From: an uncultured Bacteroidales bacterium
Lineage (GTDB): Bacteria > Bacteroidota > Bacteroidia > Bacteroidales > UBA932
Direction of reading: 5' to 3'
DNA length: 64,000 nucleotides
Assembly: GCA_947168525.1 (NCBI GenBank)
Contig: CAMVMG010000008.1
Location: forward strand, 21,992-85,991
This document shows positions 50,761-58,675 of this stretch, in pieces. Made by a program: the position numbers and the translations under genes. How positions within the stretch are numbered: the stretch's first letter is position 1; every line of letters starts with the position of its first letter. The notes under the pieces were generated by a model. It saw only the letters and a program-made list of their open reading frames with translations. It had not been told where the DNA came from and did no database searches.

Positions 50761-51825
50761 ATGCTGTACACCCTGGCCACCGTCTTGCCGCTGACAGTCT
50801 GTCTGTTCTGGACCGTCCTCCTGCTGTTGGATCATCCCGGCAGGGACAAGGCCCGAAAAGTGTTTACGGGATTCGGCGCGCTGTCCACGGTGCTGTATAC
50901 CTGCCACCTGGTGTATTTTTCCGGACAGGGGTCCTGGCCGTTCGAGTGCCTGTATTCCCTGTGTACCCTGTCGGTCTATCCGCTCTATAACTATTATGTC
51001 CGCTGCCTCATCCACAAAAGGAACCGGACCGACCGTTTCGCCCCCTGGCTCATTCCCGGAAGCATAATCTGCATCTGGGGGCTTATTACCGGAGCCACCG
51101 GCGGAAACATGGTCCCGGTACAGGAAGTGACCATGCTGTGCATCCCGGTCATCACCCTCGTTTCCAGCATCAACGCCGCCGTCGGCTTGCGCCGGTTCCG
51201 GAAAGGGGCGTTGAACTATTATGCCGACACAAAAGGGAAAACCCTGGACCCGATCTTTACCATGATCGTCCTGCTGCTGGTGATGGCCGTGTCCTCCTCC
51301 ACCGCCGCCCTGGTCGGAAGGGAGAGTTTCCTGGGCAGCGACATGCTCATCCTCCCCTCGAGCCTATGCTCGGTCCTCCTCTATCTCATCTTCTACGTGG
51401 GCTATAAGACAGAGATTCCCACCGAGGCCATCCTGATGCCGGAAACAGACGAGCAGCCGGAGCCGGAATCCCCCATCGCCGCCGACCAGCAAAAGCAGCT
51501 GATGGAGCGGATCGAATCCCAGATGCAGCAGGAACAGCTGTTCCGGACCAAGGGGCTCCTGATCTCCGATGTGGCGGAGGCGGTGGGGAGCAACCGCACC
51601 TATGTGTCCAACTGCATCAACCAGCTCTCCGGCGTCACTTTCTCGGACTACATCAACAGGAAAAGGGTGGAATATGTACTGGAGCTCATGGACGGTTCCG
51701 GGAAGCTCTCGCTCACAGAAATGGCCGACAGGGCCGGCTTCAGCGACAGAAGCGCCTTCTACAGGAGCTTTAAAAAAGCTACAGGCTTGTCTCCCAGCGA
51801 TTTCCTGCAAAAAAAGGGAATCTGA
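50761..51825 (+). CDS. Membrane-bound AraC-family regulator
   Basis: A 354-residue protein with about seven hydrophobic helices in residues 1-225 and an AraC DNA-binding domain at about residues 255-354 (DVAEAVGSNRTYVSNCINQL, ADRAGFSDRSAFYRSFKKATG). It is a one-component membrane regulator common in Bacteroidota; the ligand is unknown. Directly downstream are two GCAACAC direct repeats 21 bp apart in front of the promoter of a candidate small RNA, which may be its target (inference). Confidence 0.85.
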   Translation: MLYTLATVLPLTVCLFWTVLLLLDHPGRDKARKVFTGFGALSTVLYTCHLVYFSGQGSWPFECLYSLCTLSVYPLYNYYVRCLIHKRNRTDRFAPWLIPGSIICIWGLITGATGGNMVPVQEVTMLCIPVITLVSSINAAVGLRRFRKGALNYYADTKGKTLDPIFTMIVLLLVMAVSSSTAALVGRESFLGSDMLILPSSLCSVLLYLIFYVGYKTEIPTEAILMPETDEQPEPESPIAADQQKQLMERIESQMQQEQLFRTKGLLISDVAEAVGSNRTYVSNCINQLSGVTFSDYINRKRVEYVLELMDGSGKLSLTEMADRAGFSDRSAFYRSFKKATGLSPSDFLQKKGI

Positions 51826-51847
51826 TAAAACCCGAATTGTACCATTT

Positions 51848-51875
51848 GCAACACAATTTTGCTGATTCGCAACAC
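51848..51875 (+). promoter_or_regulatory. Two GCAACAC direct repeats, 21 bp apart (possible AraC-type operator)
   Basis: Identical heptamers at 51848-51854 and 51869-51875, spaced two helical turns, ending six bases before the TTGG (-33) of the promoter at 51905. Confidence 0.45.
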
Positions 51876-51904
51876 CGGAAGTTGGAGCGGATTATCTAAA
51901 AACC

Positions 51905-51912
51905 TACCTTTG
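51905..51912 (+). promoter_or_regulatory. -7 promoter box (TACCTTTG) of the candidate small RNA
   Basis: Perfect TAnnTTTG with TTG at 51882-51884 as -33, 20 bases upstream. Confidence 0.5.
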
Positions 51913-51916
51913 CTGT

Positions 51917-51989
51917 ACCAATAAAAACTCTCTCTGTCTTTATCGGTACGGGACACTACCCTGTAATATGGGCAGTGTCCCGTTTTTTT
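51917..51989 (+). ncRNA. Candidate small RNA, two stem-loops, about 73 bases
   Basis: No open frame lies here. Hairpin 1 pairs 51915-51928 with 51936-51949 (14 base pairs with two A-C mismatches, loop TCTCTCT). Hairpin 2 pairs 51949-51961 with 51970-51982 (13 pairs, one mismatch) and is followed by seven T. A complete promoter sits just upstream. Hairpin 1 begins close to the predicted transcription start, so the RNA would be almost all stem. I do not recognise an Rfam family. An alternative is that this is only the terminator of the AraC gene. Confidence 0.5.
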
Positions 51990-51990
51990 G
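51949..51990 (+). terminator. Strong intrinsic terminator with seven-T tail
   Basis: A 13-base-pair stem, loop TGTAATAT, then TTTTTTT. It ends either the DUF456-AraC operon or the candidate small RNA. Confidence 0.9.
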
Positions 51991-52010
51991 TCTATGAAAA
52001 AGCTTGTTTC

Positions 52011-52994
52011 CTATTCCCACTCGATGGTTCCGGTGGGCTTTGGAGTGAGGTCGTAGAGCACGCGGTTCACGCCCGGTACCTCGGTGATGATACGCCGGGT
52101 AATGTGATGCAGCAGCGCATACGGAATTTCCTCGATGGTGGCGGTCATGGCGTCGCGCGTGTTGACGGCACGGATAATCACGGGCCAATCCCAGCTGCGT
52201 TTGTCGTCCTTCACACCGGTAGACTTGTAATCCGGAACGATGGTGAAGTACTGCCACACCTTTCCTTCCAGTCCGTTCTTGGCGAATTCTTCGCGCAGGA
52301 TGGCGTCGCTTTCGCGGAGCGCCTCCAGGCGGTCACGCGTGATGGCGCCGGTGCAGCGGACACCCAGGCCGGGGCCGGGGAACGGCTGACGGTACACCAT
52401 GTTGTCGGGGAGGCCCAGCTCCTTGCCCACAACGCGGACCTCATCCTTGAAGAGCAGTTTGATGGGTTCCACGAGTTCAAACTGGAGGTCTTCGGGAAGG
52501 CCACCCACATTGTGGTGGGATTTGACGGGACCGGACTCCACGATGTCCGGATAGATGGTTCCCTGCGCCAGGAAGCTGATTCCCTCCAGTTTGCGGGCTT
52601 CTTCCTCGAACACACGGATGAATACTGCGCCGATAATCTTGCGCTTCTGCTCGGGATCGGCCACGCCGGCGAGTTTGTCAAGAAAACGGTCGGTTGCATC
52701 TACATATACCAGGTTCGATTTCAGCTCATCGCGGAAAACGCGGACCACCTGCTCGGGTTCCCCTTTCCGCAGCAAGCCGTGGTTGACATGCACCGATACC
52801 AGCTGCTTGCCGACGGCTTTGATCAGCAGGGCCGCCACAACCGATGAGTCTACGCCGCCGGAGAGGGCCAGCAGCACCTTTTTGTTCCCGATTTGGGCAC
52901 GCAGTTCCTGAATTTGTTCCTCAATGAATTTCTGGGCCAATGCCGGAGTGGTGATACGCTCCATATTTGCGGGCCGGACGTTTCCTTGTGTCAT
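52011..52994 (-). CDS. guaA: GMP synthase, ATP-pyrophosphatase part only (no glutaminase domain)
   Basis: A 327-residue protein that covers only the C-terminal two thirds of usual GuaA. The P-loop of the ATP-pyrophosphatase is [13 protein letters not shown] at residues 42-54, and the dimerisation part ends with [17 protein letters not shown], the normal GuaA terminus. The N-terminal class I glutamine amidotransferase domain (about 190 residues) is missing, and no fragment of it precedes the gene; guaB lies 22 bases upstream. It converts XMP to GMP with ATP and needs ammonia or a separate glutaminase subunit, as archaea have. Confidence 0.9.
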   Translation of the reverse strand: MTQGNVRPANMERITTPALAQKFIEEQIQELRAQIGNKKVLLALSGGVDSSVVAALLIKAVGKQLVSVHVNHGLLRKGEPEQVVRVFRDELKSNLVYVDATDRFLDKLAGVADPEQKRKIIGAVFIRVFEEEARKLEGISFLAQGTIYPDIVESGPVKSHHNVGGLPEDLQFELVEPIKLLFKDEVRVVGKELGLPDNMVYRQPFPGPGLGVRCTGAITRDRLEALRESDAILREEFAKNGLEGKVWQYFTIVPDYKSTGVKDDKRSWDWPVIIRAVNTRDAMTATIEEIPYALLHHITRRIITEVPGVNRVLYDLTPKPTGTIEWE

Positions 52995-53016
52995 ATTCTT
53001 TAATATTGTTAAGTTC

Positions 53017-54555
<1,539 letters not shown>

Positions 54556-54757
54556 TTATTTGTGGAAGAGTCCATGCTGTCGCAAAGGGGCGTTGAATGA
54601 ACCTAATTCGTTAATCTCAATCGTGGTTTTTTGCAGTGCTTGAAAAAACAAAGAAAACATGTCACATTTGTAATTGTTAGAAATTGATTATCAGCACTAT
54701 CCGGAAAAAGTAGTATTGCAAGGGAAAAAAGGCCCGGAGTTTTTAGGATTATTTCCC

Positions 54758-54765
54758 TATATTTG
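54758..54765 (+). promoter_or_regulatory. -7 promoter box (TATATTTG) of the secreted-protein gene at 54773
   Basis: Perfect consensus, seven bases before the ATG. The region from 54522 to 54757 otherwise shows no gene. Confidence 0.55.
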
Positions 54766-54772
54766 TAAATCT

Positions 54773-55285
54773 ATGAGGCAACTTTTTTCAACAATCTGCG
54801 TTTTATGCCTGTGCATATCGGGGCTGGCCCAGACACGCTCCTATCAGGATAACGTGTCAAAGACCTTCATCATCGGACTGGACAGCTATTTCTACGGAAC
54901 GGGCGGTTCGCTGGAATTCCAGGCGGGCGGCCGAGCCTGCACGGCGCAGGTAGAACGCGGCAAGGTATCTGTCGGCGGTGTTTTGCTGGAAGAGGGAAGC
55001 CCGGATACGGTCGTGGGCATCCACGACTTCACCGGCAACGGTGTCCCGGAGATTGTCGTGGGCCGGAAGTCGGGTAACGCCGTTTTCGCCACCGTCTTTA
55101 CGCTGAAGGAAGGCCGATGGAAAGCCATCGGCCGCGCAGGCGCGGAGGATGCCAAAGAAATCCGGGTGTTCCGGCAGGTGCTGTCCCTCCGCCGCGGAGA
55201 GGCCCTCTATTCCTGGACCTGGCACGGCAAAGGGTTCGATTTCAAAGCCTCTGACGGCAGCGAAGACCCTACTCCGCTTCCCTGA
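54773..55285 (+). CDS. Secreted protein with an FG-GAP-like strand
   Basis: A 170-residue protein with a signal peptide (CISGLAQ) and a segment GIHDFTGNGVPEIVVGR near residue 84 like the calcium-loop strand of FG-GAP/VCBS repeats. I cannot place it in a named family. It overlaps the 3' end of apt by 17 bases on the opposite strand. Single-gene unit. Confidence 0.65.
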   Translation: MRQLFSTICVLCLCISGLAQTRSYQDNVSKTFIIGLDSYFYGTGGSLEFQAGGRACTAQVERGKVSVGGVLLEEGSPDTVVGIHDFTGNGVPEIVVGRKSGNAVFATVFTLKEGRWKAIGRAGAEDAKEIRVFRQVLSLRRGEALYSWTWHGKGFDFKASDGSEDPTPLP

Positions 55286-55847
55286 CGTGGATAAGGGACT
55301 TGACAGGGGCGATGCTTTCTAGGACGGCGCGTCCGGGAAGGTCGTCAATCTCTACCAGAAACACGAAATCCTTCACCTTGATGCCATAGGACTTCCCGTC
55401 CACCACCACTTTGTGGGACTCCAGCCCCTTGGCGATGCCTTGGGCCGTGCCGCCGGTGGCCAGGACGTCGTCGAAGAACGTTACCTCGAACACATCCCCA
55501 TTGGGTTTTCCGGCCGCCACGTCTGACAGGCGGAAATAAATCTGGTCTTTTCCGTACTCCTTGGTAATTTCCAGGCCCACCAGGTCTCCCTCGGCATGGG
55601 GCAGTTTGCCCTTTTTGCGGAAGGGGATGATGTTCTCTACATGCGGGCAGAGCACCAGCATGGGGGCGGCGAACAGAAAGCCGCGGGCTTCCGGCGCCAC
55701 AATGTTGGGAGAAGCGCATAAGTCTCCCAAGTCTTTCGTCAGGGCGGTAAGCAAGGCCTTGTCCTGGATGAAAGGCATGATATCTACGAAATTGACGCCT
55801 TCGATGGGAAAATTGGGATAGAATTTCAGATACTTTTTGTAATCCAT
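55269..55847 (-). CDS. apt: Adenine phosphoribosyltransferase-like protein
   Basis: A 192-residue type I phosphoribosyltransferase. The PRPP loop is TFFDDVLATGGTAQG near residue 125, and the N terminus (FPNFPIEGVNFVDIMPFI) is the Apt signature. It salvages adenine to AMP. I chose the ATG four bases after the stop of the LuxR-type gene, so the three minus-strand genes 57136 to 55269 form one unit. Confidence 0.88.
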   Translation of the reverse strand: MDYKKYLKFYPNFPIEGVNFVDIMPFIQDKALLTALTKDLGDLCASPNIVAPEARGFLFAAPMLVLCPHVENIIPFRKKGKLPHAEGDLVGLEITKEYGKDQIYFRLSDVAAGKPNGDVFEVTFFDDVLATGGTAQGIAKGLESHKVVVDGKSYGIKVKDFVFLVEIDDLPGRAVLESIAPVKSLIHVREAE

Positions 55848-55851
55848 ATCG

Positions 55852-56445
55852 CTATTCAACTGTGTTCGTGTCGATGAGGTTGTTCAGCAGGGCGTACACC
55901 GTGAGGCCGGCCACGGTTTTGATGCCGGTCTTGCGAGTGATGTTCTTGCGGTGCGTGATAACCGTATAGATGGAAATGTTATACTGGTCGGCGATCTCCT
56001 TGTTGAGCATGCCCTTGGCCACGCAGACCAGGATTTCCTTCTCCCGGACGCTGAGCTCCTCCCCTTCCGGCTTAGGGCTGTCTTCCCGCCCTTCCAGAGT
56101 GGTCCGCACCTTCTTGATAATACTGGTGGGGCTGTCCATCAGGCCAATCACGCCGTCCCACTGCCGGAGGGCTTCTTCGTCGGCATAGGGGCCGGACAAA
56201 GCCAGCACGGCGGCGCCGGTGAGGTTGCTGACCCGGGATTTGGCGCTGAGGCGTGAGGCGTAATCGAAGATGACCGGATCCAGGATGACGACATCCGGCG
56301 CCATAGAGCGGATCTGGGCTTCCGGGCGCCCGGACAGGTCGGACAGGATGGCGCACACTTCAAACTCTCCCAGGTCTTTGAAAACCTGTTCCAGTCCTTT
56401 GGCCACGATGGCCGACGGAATAATCAGGAGAATACGCTTACTCAT
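55852..56445 (-). CDS. LuxR/NarL-type response regulator
   Basis: A 197-residue regulator. Residues 1-115 look like a receiver domain with the acceptor Asp in DVVILDPV near residue 55, though the acidic pair at the N terminus is poor (LLIIPSAIV), so phosphorylation is uncertain. Residues 130-195 form a LuxR HTH (LSVREKEILVCVAKGMLNKEIADQYNISIYTVITHRKNI). Its start overlaps the stop of the hemerythrin gene by eight bases. This LuxR-hemerythrin pair recurs in Bacteroidales, and a response to oxygen or nitric oxide is inferred. Confidence 0.85.
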   Translation of the reverse strand: MSKRILLIIPSAIVAKGLEQVFKDLGEFEVCAILSDLSGRPEAQIRSMAPDVVILDPVIFDYASRLSAKSRVSNLTGAAVLALSGPYADEEALRQWDGVIGLMDSPTSIIKKVRTTLEGREDSPKPEGEELSVREKEILVCVAKGMLNKEIADQYNISIYTVITHRKNITRKTGIKTVAGLTVYALLNNLIDTNTVE

Positions 56446-57136
56446 GTTCCATCCTCCCTACCATGGGCACCAGTATCTCGTCTTCGATGACCGTGTGCTT
56501 GCGGAGGTCCTGTTCCAGGGAATAGATGTAGAAGAGGGCCTTGTAGGCCTCCTGCGGGTCACACTGGGACGGCATGTACTTCATGACCAGGCTTTTGAGG
56601 TCTTCCAGCTTTTCCTCCACGTTAGAGTGGTTCTGCTCGTACTCGCCGATAGAGAACTGGCCGCCCTGCGCGTGTCCCAGGACGGAATACACATACGGGA
56701 ACACCAGGTTTTCTTCGTACTCGAAATGCTTGGACAATTCCTCTTTGTATTCCCCGAAGAACTTCCGGATAATGTCCTGCCGGCGCCCGTCGCAGGGCTG
56801 TACCATCCGCTCCAGTGCATCCGAGAGTTCTTTCACGGCCACCTCCATATAATAGGCATGGGAGCGGTGCAGATAGTTCACGATTTCCTTCACGTCGGCC
56901 TGTTCCAGGACTTGCCGGGTGGGCCGGTAGCCGTCGTAGGCATAAACTTGACAAATGAGCAGGAACGTTTCCGGATTCACGCCGCCTTTGCGGCATACTT
57001 CCTCTACCGTGCCCTCCCCGAAGCCGAAGGAAAGGCCCATGCGGGTAAGCACGCCCAGGAGGCTGAAGTCGATGTCCATGAGCTCCGCCATCTTCATGGA
57101 GGGGCTCAGGAGGTATCTTTCTGAATTCTGTGTCAT
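56438..57136 (-). CDS. Hemerythrin-domain protein (Ric/ScdA-like)
   Basis: A 232-residue protein. Residues 1-75 resemble the ScdA/DUF1858-like N-terminal domain (MKMAELMDIDFSLLGVLTRMGLSFGFG), and residues 85-225 form a four-helix hemerythrin with likely iron ligands His in LHRSHAYY, HFEYEENLVFP, NHSNVEEKL and RKHTVIEDEILVP. Such proteins bind a di-iron centre and react with oxygen or nitric oxide, or help repair iron-sulfur clusters. It is first in an operon with the LuxR-type regulator and apt and starts six bases after a -7 box. Confidence 0.88.
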   Translation of the reverse strand: MTQNSERYLLSPSMKMAELMDIDFSLLGVLTRMGLSFGFGEGTVEEVCRKGGVNPETFLLICQVYAYDGYRPTRQVLEQADVKEIVNYLHRSHAYYMEVAVKELSDALERMVQPCDGRRQDIIRKFFGEYKEELSKHFEYEENLVFPYVYSVLGHAQGGQFSIGEYEQNHSNVEEKLEDLKSLVMKYMPSQCDPQEAYKALFYIYSLEQDLRKHTVIEDEILVPMVGRMEHE

Positions 57137-57142
57137 GGCTTA

Positions 57143-57150
57143 CAAATTTA
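57143..57150 (-). promoter_or_regulatory. -7 promoter box (TAAATTTG) of the hemerythrin operon
   Basis: Perfect consensus on the minus strand, six bases before the start codon. Confidence 0.5.
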
Positions 57151-57167
57151 GTAAAAAAGGCTGGACT

Positions 57168-57255
57168 AAAAAAACCTTCCGGGCTTCACAGCGCGGAAGG
57201 AAACACAACAATAAAAGGATCTAAAACTAATTCTCTAACTATATGGCTCGATTTC
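57168..57255 (-). ncRNA. Candidate short terminated transcript upstream of the hemerythrin gene
   Basis: A minus-strand -7 box (TACCTTTG, 57262-57269) with TTG 20 bases upstream is followed about 60 bases on by a 7-base-pair stem (57194-57200 with 57175-57181) and seven T on the minus strand. There is no open frame. It could be a small RNA or an attenuated leader of the hemerythrin operon, or the box may be chance. Confidence 0.3.
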
Positions 57256-57345
57256 CAAGGGCAAAGGTACGGCAAATCCACCCCGCAGGCAATCCCTAAT
57301 TATGGGGATTCTCGGAAGGGCGGATACTCAATCGTTGGAGAACTG

Positions 57346-57903
57346 CTAGAAATTCAGTACCAGGCCCGTACCATACCGGCCCTGTCCCAGGCGGAGGGCC
57401 ACCGGCCTGTTACCCTCGTTGTACTGCCCGGCAATCCATTCCAGGCGCCTCCAGCCGATAGTCTTGAAGATCAGGCCCGTGAGGAAGGCGCTTCCGCCCG
57501 CTCCGGCGATGGCGAATCCCCGGTAGAACCAACCTACGGAATCCGTGGCCGACGAGAAACTGTCCCAGATGTTGTCCGTATTGCCGAACATCTGGATATA
57601 GTCCGATATGAAAACGCCCAGGGAGACCCCCGAAACGGCCAATCCAGCGCCGGCACCGATGAGGCCCGTAGTGATGAGCACTCTTCCGGCCTTGTACTGC
57701 TTGCGGGCGCCCACGTAGGTCTCTTTGTAAATCTCGTCCCCCACCAGCCGCTGGACCATATAGTCCGGCATCACCTCGCCGCGGTCGTCCAGCAGGCGGC
57801 CTCTTTCCTGTTCAATCTGCCGGGGAACATACTGGGCATGGGCCGAAAAGCCTGCGAAGAACAGGACCAGCAGCAATAATGTTTTCGTAAGTAACTGATT
57901 CAT
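57346..57903 (-). CDS. Membrane protein of unknown function
   Basis: A 185-residue protein with a signal peptide (GFSAHAQ) and two further hydrophobic helices (ITTGLIGAGAGLAVSGVSLG and IAGAGGSAFLTGLIFKTIG). Bacteroidales have similar short proteins of unknown role. The C terminus is Gly-rich (LGQGRYGTGLVLNF), like the last strand of a barrel, but the rest does not look like one. Single-gene unit. Confidence 0.65.
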   Translation of the reverse strand: MNQLLTKTLLLLVLFFAGFSAHAQYVPRQIEQERGRLLDDRGEVMPDYMVQRLVGDEIYKETYVGARKQYKAGRVLITTGLIGAGAGLAVSGVSLGVFISDYIQMFGNTDNIWDSFSSATDSVGWFYRGFAIAGAGGSAFLTGLIFKTIGWRRLEWIAGQYNEGNRPVALRLGQGRYGTGLVLNF

Positions 57904-57916
57904 AGTCTTTTCCTTT

Positions 57917-57950
57917 AAACCCCTGCTGCACGCTGACAGCAGGGTTTTTG
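57917..57950. terminator. Hairpin terminator between queH and the membrane-protein gene
   Basis: Eleven paired bases (57917-57928 with 57937-57947, one bulge) followed by five T on the plus strand and preceded by three A; it ends queH on the minus strand. The hairpin matches 33301-33322 at 19 of 22 bases. Confidence 0.7.
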
Positions 57951-57956
57951 CGTAAG

Positions 57957-58535
57957 TTATTGATGATGAGCAGAATACTCACAACCACAATACAACTGAT
58001 TGTAAAAATTCTCCTCTTTCAGGATCTGGTTCCGGCGCTCCTGCAGGCCGCCTTTGCGCCAGTTCTGGTCCCACCAGGTGACACCCTCCACCTGGGCGCA
58101 GGCCCAGCGGCCCGCCTCATTCACCTGCTCCAGGCTTTTCCAGCGGGACGACGCCAGGGTGGTGGTAAGCACCGGGAAACCGTTGGCCGATGCATACCGG
58201 GCGGCGCGCAGCAGGCGGAACTTGAAGCACGCCAGGCAGCGGCTTCCACGCTCCGGTTCCTGTTCCAGGCCAACGGCGCAGCGGTCCCAATCGGCATGGT
58301 CGTATGCGTCTTCTACCAGCTCCAGCCCCCATTTCCGGGCATACCGGACACATTCTTCCAGCCGATGGAGGTATTCCTCCTGCGGGTAGATGTTGGAGTT
58401 GGAATAGAAGATCACGGGACGATACCCGCGCTCTGTAAGGCATTCCACGATGGCGCCGGAGCACGGGGCGCAGCAGGCGTGCAGCAGAATCCGGCTTTCC
58501 CCGCCGGGAACCTCTATATGCAGGGCGGTTTTCAC
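57957..58535 (-). CDS. queH: Epoxyqueuosine reductase QueH
   Basis: A 192-residue QueH (DUF208). The cluster ligands are the LLHACCAPCSG motif near residue 17-27 and GSRCLACFKFRLL near 98, and the C terminus has a YCGCEYS pair. It reduces epoxyqueuosine to queuosine in tRNA. I chose the GTG at 58535; ATG codons further upstream would put the start inside or before the -7 box at 58540. Confidence 0.92.
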   Translation of the reverse strand: MKTALHIEVPGGESRILLHACCAPCSGAIVECLTERGYRPVIFYSNSNIYPQEEYLHRLEECVRYARKWGLELVEDAYDHADWDRCAVGLEQEPERGSRCLACFKFRLLRAARYASANGFPVLTTTLASSRWKSLEQVNEAGRWACAQVEGVTWWDQNWRKGGLQERRNQILKEENFYNQLYCGCEYSAHHQ

Positions 58536-58539
58536 CCTG

Positions 58540-58547
58540 CAAAGATA
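58540..58547 (-). promoter_or_regulatory. -7 promoter box (TATCTTTG) of queH
   Basis: Perfect consensus on the minus strand, four bases before the chosen GTG start. Confidence 0.6.
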
Positions 58548-58637
58548 AGGCATTTGCAACCAAGTTGCCACTTTTCCCTATTATTTTTGCAGCCGATATC
58601 CCCATAAATAAGGATTGCATGCGGGCAAGAATACCCG

Positions 58638-58645
58638 TAATTTTG
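58638..58645 (+). promoter_or_regulatory. -7 promoter box (TAATTTTG) of feoAB
   Basis: Perfect consensus 30 bases before the FeoAB start. The leader has a short CGCCC-AGCGC stretch but no clear Fur-like palindrome. Confidence 0.55.
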
Positions 58646-58675
58646 CGCCCAGCGCAAAAAATCAAAAAACTTACT

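Noticed and set aside
57135..57224. A 29-residue, very basic open frame resembling a small ribosomal protein
   Set aside because: It overlaps the hemerythrin start on the opposite strand, lacks a promoter and does not match THX or L36-type proteins that I can recall.
58640..58675. A Fur or FNR operator before feoAB
   Set aside because: No palindrome close to either consensus is visible in the leader.
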